Shown here: one piece after another, positions 43,139 to 52,300 of the stretch
Position numbering within the stretch: position 1 is the first letter of the stretch
Layout: each line of letters begins with the position of its first letter
Source: Dehalococcoidia bacterium
GTDB lineage: Bacteria > Chloroflexota > Dehalococcoidia > DSTF01 > WHTK01
Direction of reading: 5' to 3'
Assembly: GCA_009377745.1 (NCBI GenBank)
Contig: WHTK01000021.1
Location: forward strand, 1 to 59,442
Length of the DNA: 59,442 nucleotides
The notes under the pieces: generated by a model
Databases searched by the model: none
What the model saw: only the letters and a program-made list of their open reading frames with translations
Told to the model about the DNA's origin: nothing
Made by a program: the position numbers and the translations under genes

Positions 43139-44236
43139 ATGAATCGACACCGTGAGTTCCAGGGTCTGCCGCCAATCAAAGTCGTCGGCGTAGGTGGTGG
43201 TGGCTGCAACGCCGTCAACCGCATGGCTGCCGAAAAAATCGCCGGCGTTGAGCTCGTCGCCGTCAATACAGACGCCCAGGCCTTGATGCACATCAACGCC
43301 GACGTCCAGATCCGCATCGGCGACAAGCTCACCAAGGGCCTCGGCGCCGGCGGCGACCCCAACCGTGGCGAACGCGCCGCCGAGGAGAGCCGCGACGAGA
43401 TCCGCGACGCCATCAAGGGCGCCGAGATGGTCTTCGTCACCTCCGGCATGGGCGGCGGCACCGGCACGGGCGCCTCCCCGATCGTAGCCGAGGTCGCCCG
43501 CGAGACCGGCGCCCTCACAATCGGCGTCGTGACGCGGCCCTTCGGCTTCGAGGGCACCCGTCGCGCCCAGCGCGCCGACGAAGGCATCGCCGCCCTCGCC
43601 GAGAAGGTCGATACCCTCATCGTCATCCCCAACGACCGCCTGCTGACGATCTGCGAACCCAAGGCCTCCCTCAACGAAGCCTTCAGCACCGCCGATGACG
43701 TCCTGCGCCAGGCCATCCAGGGCATCTCGGAGGTCATTACTCTCCCCGGCATCATCAACCTGGACTTCGCCGACGTCCGTAAGATCATGAGCGAAGCCGG
43801 GCCCGCCCTCCTCGCCATCGGCAGGGGCCGAGGTGAAGGTCGTGCCGCCGAGGCCGCCCGCGCTGCCGTCGCCAGCCCCTTGCTCGACATAAGCATCCAG
43901 GGCGCCCGCGGTGTCCTCTTCAACGTCGTTGGTGGCAAGAACCTCAGCCTCCAGGAGATCAACGCCGCCGCCGAGGTCATCCACGGCGTCGTCGATGAGA
44001 ACGCCGAGATCGTCTTCGGCGCCGCCATCGACCCCGAGCTCGGCGACGACGAGGTCAAGGTCACCGTTATCGCCACCGGCTTCGAGCCCGTCGCCCGCAC
44101 CCACGAGGCAGAAGAGCGGCAGTCCGAAGCGGAGCCAGCCCATCAGGACGACTACGCCCGCGGCTGGACCTCAGACCTCCCTCAGGTGGACACGGAGCTG
44201 CCCGCCTTCCTCCGCCGCAACGTCACCGCCCGCTAA
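43139..44236 (+). CDS. ftsZ: Cell division GTPase FtsZ
   Basis: 365 residues. The tubulin signature GGGTGTG is at 105-111 ([20 protein letters not shown]), with [16 protein letters not shown] at the start, the T3/T7-loop segments [21 protein letters not shown] and [22 protein letters not shown], and a C-terminal partner peptide [10 protein letters not shown] that binds FtsA. The linker between is short (about 35 residues). ATG at 43139 with AGGAGG 8 bases upstream. FtsZ is the last gene of the dcw cluster. Confidence 0.97.
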   Translation: MNRHREFQGLPPIKVVGVGGGGCNAVNRMAAEKIAGVELVAVNTDAQALMHINADVQIRIGDKLTKGLGAGGDPNRGERAAEESRDEIRDAIKGAEMVFVTSGMGGGTGTGASPIVAEVARETGALTIGVVTRPFGFEGTRRAQRADEGIAALAEKVDTLIVIPNDRLLTICEPKASLNEAFSTADDVLRQAIQGISEVITLPGIINLDFADVRKIMSEAGPALLAIGRGRGEGRAAEAARAAVASPLLDISIQGARGVLFNVVGGKNLSLQEINAAAEVIHGVVDENAEIVFGAAIDPELGDDEVKVTVIATGFEPVARTHEAEERQSEAEPAHQDDYARGWTSDLPQVDTELPAFLRRNVTAR

Positions 44237-44622
44237 CGAGGCGCCGAATCGTAGGGGCGCAGCATGCTGCGCCCCTACGCCTTTACTGTCGTTGCGAGCC
44301 ATCGGCGATAGCCGAGGTGCATCCTGAGCCGCGTCGAAGGGTCGAAGGACGCGAGCCCTGGACCTAGCACCACTGAACGCGCAGCAGGCGTAGCCGTCCT
44401 GCCCGCTGGCATGCCCCAGTCTTCAGGCTGGGGTGTGGGTTCCTTGCCCAGCTATCCCGCCTCGTTGTGAAAGTCAACACCACGAGAGCCGAAGCGAACA
44501 TTTCGTTCCAACAGCCCTGCAACTCACGTATCCGGCTCGGTAGCCGCGTTCTCCCGGCCGCTGGCCCTCGCCCAACCCCGGCGGGTATCATCTCCAACCA
44601 GACTCACACCCGGAGGGTACAC
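44237..44622. repeat. R5 palindrome, nested R1/R2 and R3 after ftsZ
   Basis: A perfect 28-bp R5 palindrome is at 44251-44278 (GTAGGGGCGCAGCA and its complement). An R1 copy starting at 44289 is cut after GCCGAGGTG, where an R2 copy (CATCCTGAGCCGCGTCGAAG) takes over at 44320. R3 is at about 44411-44434 (ATGCCCCAGTCTTCAGGCTG). The leader of the next gene begins near 44560. The R5 palindrome may double as the ftsZ terminator. Confidence 0.8.
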
Positions 44623-45534
44623 ATGCAGGCTGGCGTCAACATCCTCAACTTCGGTCCCGGCGCCGATCCCGCTGCCCTCCTCGGCTGGGCTCAGACCGCC
44701 GAAGCCCTCGGTTACCACAGCGTCCTCATCTCCGATCACGTCGCCATCACCCCCTCCGTCCGCCCCCGCTACCCTGAGCCCTACTACGACACCTTCACCA
44801 CCCTCGCCTGGCTTGCCGGCCAGACCCAGCGCGTCCGTCTTGGCACCACCGTGTGCGTCCTGCCCTATCGCCATCCCGTCCTCACCGCCCGTCTCGCCGC
44901 CAACGTCGATCAGCTCAGCGGCGGCCGCTTCATCTTCGGCGTCGGCGTCGGCAACGCCCAGGATGAATACGCCGTCCTCGGCCAGCCCCATAATCGCCGC
45001 GGCGTCCTCGCCAACGAATGCCTGCGCGCCATCCTCGCCCTCTGGACCGCCGAAGGCTCCGTCAGCTTCCACGGCCGCCTCGTCAACTTCGACGACGTCT
45101 CTGCCATCCAGCCGGCTCAGCGACCCCACCCGCCGATCTGGGTCGGCGGCGCCAGCGATGCTGCCCTGCGCCGCACCGCCCGCCTCGGCGACGCCTGGCA
45201 TCCCATCCTCCGCTCCCTCCAGCCCGTCGAGGCCGCCCTTGCCTCCATCCGCGCCCAGTCCGCCGCCCTCGGCCGTCCCGCACCCCGCTTCTCGCCCCGC
45301 ATCCGTCTCGACATAAGAGAGGAAGCCCAGCCCGGCGACCGGCTCCCCGGCGCCGGCGCCCTGGCTCAAGTCCGGGATGACCTCCTGGTCCTCGACCGCC
45401 TCGGCGCCGATCACGTCACCCTCGACTGGTTCACCGGCGACCTCGAAGCCACCCGCGACCACGCCCATGGCCACCAAATGCTCCGCCTCCTCGCCGAGCA
45501 AGTGCTCAACCTCCCCAACCAATCCTTCCGCTAG
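44623..45534 (+). CDS. LLM-class flavin (F420-dependent type) oxidoreductase
   Basis: 303 residues of the luciferase-like TIM barrel: MQAGVNILNFGPGADPAALL, AEALGYHSVLISDHVAITPS, RVRLGTTVCVLPYRHPVLTA, LSGGRFIFGVGVGNAQDEYA and HPPIWVGGASDAALRRTARL. The segment order fits the F420-dependent subfamily used in mycobacteria and Chloroflexota; the substrate is unknown. CGGAGGG 5 bases before the ATG fixes the start, although the frame is open to 44467. The gene is probably transcribed alone. Confidence 0.85.
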   Translation: MQAGVNILNFGPGADPAALLGWAQTAEALGYHSVLISDHVAITPSVRPRYPEPYYDTFTTLAWLAGQTQRVRLGTTVCVLPYRHPVLTARLAANVDQLSGGRFIFGVGVGNAQDEYAVLGQPHNRRGVLANECLRAILALWTAEGSVSFHGRLVNFDDVSAIQPAQRPHPPIWVGGASDAALRRTARLGDAWHPILRSLQPVEAALASIRAQSAALGRPAPRFSPRIRLDIREEAQPGDRLPGAGALAQVRDDLLVLDRLGADHVTLDWFTGDLEATRDHAHGHQMLRLLAEQVLNLPNQSFR

Positions 45535-45771
45535 GGCCCTTGTCGTTGCGAGCCATCGGCGCCAGCCGAGGCGTGGCAACCTTTGGCGCTCCCGTCCACT
45601 GATCACTCCACCATCTCGGCGTCCCCGCTCCGGAATAGCATCCTGAGCCTGTCGAAGGACCGCGCTCGCACTCCACTCACGAACGCCCACCCATATGTAC
45701 GCCGACCCTCAACGGGCGCGCTTCTAACCTCTAGCTTCCAACCTCCAACCTCAATCGACTACCCTACGCCC
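45535..45771. repeat. R1 and R2 copies between two enzymes
   Basis: R1 is at 45542-45585 (CGTTGCGAGCCATCGGCGCC) and R2 at about 45639-45661 (CATCCTGAGCCTGTCGAAGG). A CTAACCTCTAGCTTCCAACC-type low-complexity stretch ends at about 45755. No promoter recognised. Confidence 0.8.
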
Positions 45772-46266
45772 ATGCCCGAAGACACACTCCTCCGTATCGA
45801 TCCCGCTATTCCCGGTGACATCCCCCTCATCCTCGACTTCATCCACGAGCTCGCCGCCTACGAGCATGAACCCGAAGCCGCGACAGCCACCCCGCAGCAG
45901 CTCCACCAAGCCCTCTTCGGCCCTCGCCCTGCCGCCGAGGCCGCCATCGCCCGCTACAACGGTCAGCCCGCCGCCCTCGCCCTCTGGTTCCAGAACTTCA
46001 GCACCTGGACCGGTCGCCCCGGCCTCTGGCTCGAAGACCTCTTCGTCCGCCCGGACTACCGCCGTAAGGGCGTCGCCCGCGCCATCATGGGCTACCTTGC
46101 GAGCCTCGCAGTTGATCGAGGTTATGGCCGTCTCGAGTGGTCCGCCCTCGATTGGAACCAGCCCGCCATCGACTTCTATGCCACCCTGGACAGCCGGCCG
46201 ATGGACGAATGGACCACTTACCGCCTCACAGGCCCCGCCCTCACCCGCCTCGCTGCCGAATCCTGA
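45772..46266 (+). CDS. GNAT acetyltransferase of the diamine/thialysine (SSAT-like) type
   Basis: 164 residues. DIPLILDFIHELAAYEHEPE, ALWFQNFSTWTGRPGLWLED, LFVRPDYRRKGVARAIMGYL and RLEWSALDWNQPAIDFYATL with PMDEWTTYRLTG are the conserved blocks of spermidine/spermine N1-acetyltransferase-like proteins. In bacteria they acetylate polyamines or thialysine-like amines. The start is the ATG at 45772. The upstream open frame is repeat sequence. Confidence 0.85.
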   Translation: MPEDTLLRIDPAIPGDIPLILDFIHELAAYEHEPEAATATPQQLHQALFGPRPAAEAAIARYNGQPAALALWFQNFSTWTGRPGLWLEDLFVRPDYRRKGVARAIMGYLASLAVDRGYGRLEWSALDWNQPAIDFYATLDSRPMDEWTTYRLTGPALTRLAAES

Positions 46267-46632
46267 TCCGCCGCTCTCCGATATCAACGAACCCCAATTA
46301 CGAATCACCGACCCATTGCGAGCCATCGGCCGCAGCCGAGGCGAAGCAACCTTTGATCTCCCATGCTCAAATCAAGGCGTGGGCATAGAGAGCGAAGCCG
46401 GATTCCCTCTCCCTTGAGAGGGTGAGGGCATTCACGCCCACATCGTCAGATCACCTTCTGATCCCAAAGAAACTCTCATCTGCACGCCAGCGCCTCGCCT
46501 GTTACTTGTTACCTGTTACTTGTTACTCACAACACCCCCGCAACCCCCAACATCCACCATTGAGACGCCTGTCCTACCAACCTACTCTCTCAATAAGCCC
46601 GTCCCCGCGACAGCGATTAAGGAGAGATAGCT
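46267..46632. repeat. R1, R4 and R6 between GNAT and SHOCT genes
   Basis: R1 is at 46313-46358, a shortened R4 (CCCTCTCCCTTGAGAGGGTG) at 46409-46428 and an R6 array at 46499-46527 (TGTTACTTGTTACCTGTTAC). No gene. AAGGAGAGATAG ends just before the next ATG. Confidence 0.8.
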
Positions 46633-47037
46633 ATGGACTTCTGGGAATTCATGTGGAGCTCTCTCATCGTCCTCTTCTACGTCGGCCTCGTCTTCATGTG
46701 GTTCTTCGCCGCGTTCGACCTCTTCGCCCGCAGCGATCTATCCGGCTGGGGCAAGGTCCTCTGGCTCTTCGCGATCATCCTGGTGCCCTTCCTCGGTGTC
46801 CTCCTTTACTACATCTTCCGGCCCGTCTCCGCCCAATGGTGGGGCGCCCATGACACCGACTACGCCTACATCGCCCGCGACCAGCAGATGGCCGAGATTG
46901 AAAACCTCTCCCGCATGCGCAGCCAGGGCATGATCAGCGATGAAGAATACGACCAGATCAAGCGCCGCGTCATGACCGAAACCCCCGCCACCGGCGTCCC
47001 CGGTTCTACTGGTACCCCGGCTACCGGCCCGGTCTAA
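46633..47037 (+). CDS. Membrane protein with PLDc_N-type helices and a SHOCT motif
   Basis: 134 residues: two membrane helices (about 8-29 and 41-62) with GWGKVLWLFAIILVPFLGVL and YYIFRP typical of phospholipase D N-terminal-like (PLDc_N) domains, then a cytoplasmic SHOCT motif (SRMRSQGMISDEEYDQIKRR). Such proteins are common, uncharacterised and often stress-linked. AAGGAG 8-9 bases upstream of the ATG. A strong terminator follows. Confidence 0.8.
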   Translation: MDFWEFMWSSLIVLFYVGLVFMWFFAAFDLFARSDLSGWGKVLWLFAIILVPFLGVLLYYIFRPVSAQWWGAHDTDYAYIARDQQMAEIENLSRMRSQGMISDEEYDQIKRRVMTETPATGVPGSTGTPATGPV

Positions 47038-47056
47038 CCGCAACCCTCCGCAGTCA

Positions 47057-47089
47057 GAAGACGCCCCGAAATCAACTCGGGGCGTCTTC
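47057..47089 (+). terminator. Rho-independent terminator after the SHOCT gene
   Basis: A 13-bp perfect stem (GAAGACGCCCCGA and complement) with a 7-base loop, followed by CTTCTCTG. Confidence 0.85.
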
Positions 47090-47278
47090 CTTCTCTGTCA
47101 CCTCGTATCCCAGCGACGAGCAATCTCGGCACTACGCCCTGGCCTGCCAACAAACCGATCCTGCAGACGAGCCATCCGGATGAGCTTGCTCAGCTCACTG
47201 CTGCCGGGTTCAACCCGGTACCGAGGATGGAACTGACCATAACCCGATCCCTTATGACCACCAAATTTCATCCGGTGG
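47090..47278. other. Intergenic region before the NrdR-controlled promoter
   Basis: No convincing gene is visible. An R3-like hairpin lies at about 47204-47226 (GCCGGGTTCAACCCGGTACC), and a short inverted repeat CCACC...GGTGG at 47258-47278 precedes the NrdR boxes. Minus-strand open frames here are unsupported. Confidence 0.5.
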
Positions 47279-47294
47279 CCACAAAATGTTGTAG
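47279..47294 (+). promoter_or_regulatory. NrdR box 1
   Basis: CCACAAAATGTTGTAG matches the NrdR consensus acaCwAtATaTwGtgt at all highly conserved positions (C, A, AT, T, G). It is 15 bp from box 2, the usual spacing for cooperative binding of the repressor. Confidence 0.75.
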
Positions 47295-47302
47295 CCGCGG
47301 CG

Positions 47303-47331
47303 TTGACAGCACCTAAATGTGGTGTTACAGT
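47303..47331 (+). promoter_or_regulatory. Promoter of the nrdR-nrdJ region
   Basis: TTGACA at 47303-47308 and TACAGT at 47326-47331 with a 17-bp spacer. NrdR box 2 fills the spacer, so repressor binding would exclude RNA polymerase. Confidence 0.75.
47310..47325 (+). promoter_or_regulatory. NrdR box 2
   Basis: CACCTAAATGTGGTGT fits the NrdR consensus with one weak position. It lies between the -35 and -10 boxes. Confidence 0.75.
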
Positions 47332-47386
47332 CCGATTCGCCGCTCCCGCCCGCGGCATCGGGTTAGTCCGCCGAGGAGGCGATCAA

Positions 47387-47578
47387 ATGGCCCCGCATAA
47401 GAAAGTCAGCCTGCATCCAGCCGCCCGCGCGGCCGCCAGGAGCCTGAGAAGCAAAATCGCTTCCGCCACCGCCCGGTCCGCACCCGGCGCCATCAGATCA
47501 CGCCCGGCCCTCGATGTGGCTCGAAGCGCCTCCAACGCCGGCGCCCTGACCCAGGCCCGCGCCCGCCGGTCCCGCTAG
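47387..47578 (+). CDS. Small very basic protein, 63 aa
   Basis: 63 residues starting MAPHKKVSLHPAARAAARSL, rich in Ala, Arg, Ser and Lys with no acidic residue except one Asp. It resembles histone-H1-like or nucleoid-binding tails, but I do not recognise a family. GAGGAGG lies 7 bases upstream of the ATG, a strong site. It is the first gene behind the NrdR-box promoter and 29 bases before nrdR, so it would be expressed when deoxynucleotide demand is high. A role in DNA binding is only inference from charge. Confidence 0.6.
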   Translation: MAPHKKVSLHPAARAAARSLRSKIASATARSAPGAIRSRPALDVARSASNAGALTQARARRSR

Positions 47579-47607
47579 CCTCTTGACCTGATATCTGACA
47601 ACTCGTC

Positions 47608-48186
47608 ATGAAGTGCCCCTACTGCAATCATCCCGACACCAAAGTCACCGACTCTCGCGAGGCCGATGACGGCATCCGCCGCCGCCGCGAGTGTCTCGAT
47701 TGCGGCCGACGCTTCACCACCTACGAGCGCATCCAGGCCCTGCCCCTCATCGTCGTCAAGAAAGACGGACGCCGCGAGGAGTTCTCGCGCGAGAAGGTCC
47801 GCGAAGGCATCCGCCGCGCCTCCGATAAGCTGCCGATCAACTCCGCCCAGATCGACGCCATCGTCGACGACATTGAGTCCGCCCTGCGCGATCGTCCCGC
47901 CGCCGAGATCCCCTCTCAGGACGTCGGCGACCTCGTCATGGATAGCCTGCGCGAGCTCAGCTACGCCGCCTACGTCCGCTTCGCCTCCCACTACCGCGAT
48001 TTCGTCTCCCTCGAGGAGCTCCAGGCCGAGATCGAGCGCAGCCGCGTCGCCCCGCGCCGCACCCCTCGCCGTTCCGGCGCCGCTCAGCCGCCCCTCCTGC
48101 CGCCCACCGCCCTCGATTCTCAGCCCGCGAGCCAGCCCATCGATATCGAACAGCGCCCGCGCCGCGCCGCCCGAGGCTCCCGCTGA
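47608..48186 (+). CDS. nrdR: Transcriptional repressor NrdR
   Basis: 192 residues. A zinc ribbon (C3, C6, C29, C32; MKCPYCNHPDTKVTDSREA and CLDCGRRFTTYERI) is followed by an ATP-cone (VVKKDGRREEFSREKVREGI, VRFASHYRDF). NrdR senses ATP/dATP and represses ribonucleotide reductase genes at paired boxes; such boxes are visible at 47279-47325. The C-terminal 45 residues are Arg/Pro-rich and beyond the conserved length of about 150. It is upstream of nrdJ in the same direction. Confidence 0.96.
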   Translation: MKCPYCNHPDTKVTDSREADDGIRRRRECLDCGRRFTTYERIQALPLIVVKKDGRREEFSREKVREGIRRASDKLPINSAQIDAIVDDIESALRDRPAAEIPSQDVGDLVMDSLRELSYAAYVRFASHYRDFVSLEELQAEIERSRVAPRRTPRRSGAAQPPLLPPTALDSQPASQPIDIEQRPRRAARGSR

Positions 48187-48619
48187 TGCGCCGTCCCCTA
48201 TTAACCAGCCCCCAAGCGACCAGGCAGTCCCGCGCTCACGCCATGTCCTGGAGCGCTGCCGCCTCTACCGTCTCTACGAGCAGCGGCCAAGCGACCGTAG
48301 CCGCGCAGCATGCTGCGCTTTCCCCCGGCTCAGTCGCTAAGCACCTCTCCTCAATCGGCGAAGTCGCCCCCTCAATGCATCCTGAGCCTGGCTCCCCTGA
48401 GCCGAGTCGAAGGGTCGAAGGACGTGCCCCTAGCGCTTCGAGGCTCGGATTCATCCCTCGGACGTTCTCTAGCGGGGTGCAGGGGCCGCGGGCCACGCCG
48501 GGGAGCCTGAGGGGTGTCCCCTCAGAAAAACCCATATTAGAAAGCGAAGCAGACAAGTCGCGACGCGTCGCGACGCAGGATGCGCAGCGCGCCCTGAGTC
48601 CGCGATCGGCGGCCTGCCC
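48187..48619. repeat. R5-like, R2 and R8 elements between nrdR and the next gene
   Basis: An R5-like core CGCAGCATGCTGCG is at about 48302-48315. A long R2 (CATCCTGAGCCTGGCTCCCC, then GAGTCGAAGGGTCGAAGGAC) is at 48377-48423, and a full R8 at 48472-48592, closely similar to 42923-43038. An open frame across the region (48186-48623) only reflects the repeats. Confidence 0.8.
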
Positions 48620-48919
48620 ATGATCACCGATGCCTTCGGCAAGCTCTACAACGATGGCGGCGAGCTCGTCGCCGAAGGCCCCTGCCAGATCGACCTCGAC
48701 CGCGGCAGCGTCACCCTCCGCCCCATCGTCGATACCGCCCTCATCACGCGGCAGGAAGGCAACCTCTCCCTCCGCTTCGATGACGGCGTCGAGTACACCA
48801 TGTCCGCCCGCGTCATCCGCTTCCGGCTTAACGTCGCCGGCGTCCCGCCCGGCCCCGCCTACCGCCTCGTCTTCGCCGACCCCGCCGACCGCCTCCGCTC
48901 GATCGGAGGCAGTGCGTGA
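48620..48919 (+). CDS. Conserved-looking small protein of unknown function, 99 aa
   Basis: 99 residues, MITDAFGKLYNDGGELVAEG followed by alternating beta-type segments (CQIDLDRGSVTLRPIVDTAL, NLSLRFDDGVEYTMSARVIR, YRLVFADPADR). Codon use is like the housekeeping genes, with C-rich third positions and a predicted small beta barrel. It may be a stand-alone PilZ-like or adaptor domain but lacks a readable signature. No clear Shine-Dalgarno sequence, since an R8 element ends 28 bases upstream. Confidence 0.6.
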   Translation: MITDAFGKLYNDGGELVAEGPCQIDLDRGSVTLRPIVDTALITRQEGNLSLRFDDGVEYTMSARVIRFRLNVAGVPPGPAYRLVFADPADRLRSIGGSA

Positions 48920-48963
48920 TTGAAAGTCGGCAACTCCAACAAGATAAGGCTGAATAGGGCTGT

Positions 48964-49293
48964 ATGAACCAGAGAAGAGACAGGCGAGGGCCTGAGAAGG
49001 CAAGGAACATGATTAATCCACTCACTGAGCGAGAGATACGACAAGCGCTTGAGGTAGTCGACCAGAATAAGGGAGCTCTGCCCATAGCCTTCTTGAAGGC
49101 GGCTCGCGAGTTAGAGTCAGAAGTCGCGGCAGCTCGATCTACTGGCGAGGCTAATGACTCTGTACTCAATTTTCTCGAAACCTCGAAAGAGGTTAGAGGT
49201 AACGTGGGGCTAGCCCCCGGCTCGCTCATCATCAAGGAAGTCGAGTCCCTCTTCTTGAACCAACCGAACGTGCTAAACCCAAGCGTGAGTTGA
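48964..49293 (+). CDS. Small hypothetical protein with atypical composition
   Basis: 109 residues (or 94 from an ATG at 49009). Helical and charged, with MINPLTEREIRQALEVVDQN, ARELESEVAAARSTGEANDS and LIIKEVESLFLNQPN. The DNA is noticeably less GC-biased at third positions than neighbours, which suggests recent acquisition. No family recognised. It ends 24 bases before nrdJ. Confidence 0.5.
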   Translation: MNQRRDRRGPEKARNMINPLTEREIRQALEVVDQNKGALPIAFLKAARELESEVAAARSTGEANDSVLNFLETSKEVRGNVGLAPGSLIIKEVESLFLNQPNVLNPSVS

Positions 49294-49317
49294 CCATCCC
49301 CCGAAAGGAACCCCGCC

Positions 49318-52300
49318 ATGACCACAACCACCTATCCCGGACTCAGTGTTAGCCGCGACGAGCGGCCTACCCTCAAGCTGCGGCGGTTCTTCACCAACCC
49401 AAGCGTCTCCCCCTACGACAGCATCGACTGGGAGATGCGCAAAGCCGCCATCACGGACGAGTCCGGCAAGGTCTTCTTCGAGCAGACCGATATCGAGATC
49501 CCGTCCTTCTGGTCACAGACCGCCACCCAGGTCGTCGCCTCCAAGTACTTCCGCGGCCGCATCGGCAGCCCGGAGCGCGAAAGCTCGGCCCGCCAGATGG
49601 TCGACCGCATCGTCAACGTCATCGGCGCCTGGGGCCGCCAGCCCGCCGATATGGACCTCGCGACCGGCGTCCGCTCCGGCGTCCCCTACTTTGCCTCCGA
49701 AGACGAGGCCCTCACCTTCGAGGACGAGCTGCGCCACATCCTCATCCACCAGCTCGCCTGCTTCAACAGCCCCGTCTGGTTCAACGTCGGCACCAAAGAG
49801 AAGCCCCAGTGCAGCGCCTGCTTCATCCTCTCCGTCACCGACGATATGGAGTCGATCCTCGACTGGTGCCGCACCGAAGGAATGATCTTCAAGGGCGGCT
49901 CCGGCTCCGGCATCAACCTCAGCACCATCCGCTCCTCGCGTGAGCATCTCTCCGGCGGCGGCATCGCTTCCGGCCCCGTCTCCTTCATGCGCGCGCTGAC
50001 TCCATCGCCGGGTCGATTCAAGTCCGGCGGCACCACCCGCCGCGCCGCCAAGATGGTCATCCTCAACGCTGACCACCCGGACGTCATGGACTTCATCGAG
50101 TCCAAGGCCCGCGAAGAGAAGAAGGCCTATGACCTCGGCGCCGCCGGTTGGGATATGTCCCTCAACGGCGAAGCCTGGGCCAGCGTCCAGTTCCAGAACG
50201 CCAACAACTCCATCCGCGCTACCGACGACTTCATGCGCGCCGCCATCGCCGGCGGCCCCTGGGAGCTGCGAGGCGTCATCGATGGCTCCGTTATCGAGGT
50301 CGTCGACGCCGCCGGCATCATGCGCGAGCTCTCCCGCGCCGCCTGGGAGTGCGGCGACCCCGGTATGCAGTTCGACACCACCATCAACGACTGGCACACC
50401 TGCGCCAACACCGCCCGCATCAACGGCTCCAACCCCTGCTCGGAGTACATGCACGTCGATGACTCGGCCTGCAACCTCTCCAGCATCAACCTCCTCCGCT
50501 TCCTCAAACCCGACCCAGACGCGGCGTCCGGCGCTGTAGCGGCGACCTTCAGGTCGCCAGGGGAGGGGACGGGCGACGGTGCATCAGTGGCAGGAGCCGG
50601 CGAAGCTGCGGGGTGGATACCGCCAGCAACCGCTCATCCTGAGGCTCTCGAAGGACGAGTTGGATCAAGTCCCGAGCTCATCTTCGACGTAGAAGCCTAT
50701 ACCCACACCGTCGACATCATGACCACCGCCCAAGAGATCATCGTCGGCCACTCCGGCTACCCGACGCCGAAGATCGAGGCCAACGCCCACGCCATGCGAC
50801 AGCTCGGCCTCGGCTACGCCAACCTCGGCGCCCTGCTCATGACCCTCGGCCTGCCCTACGACTCCGGCGCCGGCCGTGCCTACGCCGCCGCCCTTACCGC
50901 CGTCATGACCGGCCGTGGCTACGCTCAGTCCGCCAACATCGCCGCCCGCGTCGGCTCCTTCTCCGCCTACGAGCTCAACCGCGAGCCCATGCTCCGCGTC
51001 ATCGGCAAGCACCGCGACGCCGCCTACAAGCTGATAGAGAGTGCTGGGGCAGGTGGTGCGGAGGGTGGGCACTCTTTTTCAAACAATACCTCGCTGATCC
51101 CTGACGAAGGCCTCGCCGCTGCCGCCACCGCCGCCTGGGACGAAGCCCTCGACCTCGGCCAGAAGTACGGCTACCGCAACGCCCAGGCCACCGTCCTGGC
51201 GCCCACCGGCACCATCGCCTTCATGATGGACTGCGACACTACCGGCGTTGAGCCTGACATTGCGCTGATCAAGTACAAGAAGCTGGTCGGCGGCGGCATG
51301 CTCCGCATCGTTAACCAGACCGTCCCGACCGCCCTCAGCCGCCTCGGCTACAGCGAGGACGAGGTCGCCAGCATCATCGCCTACATCGACGCCGAGGGCA
51401 CTATCGAGGGCGCCCCCGCCCTGCGCGATGAGCACCTGCCCGTCTTCGACTGCGCTTTCCGCGCCGAGAAGGGTGAGCGCTCGATCCGTCCCATGGGCCA
51501 CGTCTTGATGATGGGCGCCATTCAGCCCTTCATCTCCGGCGCCATCTCCAAGACCGTCAACGTCCCCAACGAGGCCACCGTAGACGACATCGTCAACACC
51601 TACATCGAGTCCTGGAAGGCCGGCGTCAAGGCCATCGCCATCTACCGCGACGGCTCCAAAGCCGTCCAGCCCCTGAGCACCAGTAGCGACAAGAAGAGTG
51701 ATGTGGGGGCTGGTGGCGAGGCGGGGAGGACATCACTTTCAGATCAATCCGCGCTTGCCCCTGCCCTTCCCCACGGCCCCGTCCGCCGCCGCCTGCCCGA
51801 CACCCGCCCCTCGATAACCCACAAGTTCAGCATCGAAGGGCACGAGGGCTACATCAATGTCGGCATGTACGAAGACGGCGCCCCCGGCGAGATCTTCGTC
51901 ACCATGGCCAAGGAAGGCAGCACCATCTCCGGCATGATGGACGCCTTCGCCACCTCTATCTCCCTCACCCTCCAGTACGGCGTGCCCCTGCGCGACCTCG
52001 TGCAGAAGTTCAGCCACATGCGCTTCGAGCCCATGGGCCGCACCGAAAACCGCGAGCTGCCCATGGCTCAGTCTATCGTCGACTACATCTTTCGCTGGCT
52101 CGCCTCCCAGTTCCTCAGCGAGGACGAGAAGAGCGAGCTCGGCATCCTCACCGCCGGAGAGCGCGCCCGTCTCGAAGCCAGGTACTCCGGCGTCCAGCCC
52201 GAGCTCGTCACCGCGCCCGTCCAGCCCATCGTTGAAGTCAGCCCGGCCGTTACCAACGGCAACGCCGCCGGCGTCCAGGTAAACGTCGATGTCATCAACG

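Noticed and set aside
42471..43155. Small open frames between ftsA and ftsZ
   Set aside because: Made up of R2, R4 and R8 repeats; they have no ribosome binding site and no conserved residues.
47098..47358. Minus-strand open frame of 86 codons before the NrdR boxes
   Set aside because: It crosses an R3-like hairpin, the NrdR boxes and the promoter, and has no recognisable domain.
48186..48623. Open frame after nrdR
   Set aside because: Consists of R2, R5-like and R8 repeats; no ribosome binding site or conserved sequence.
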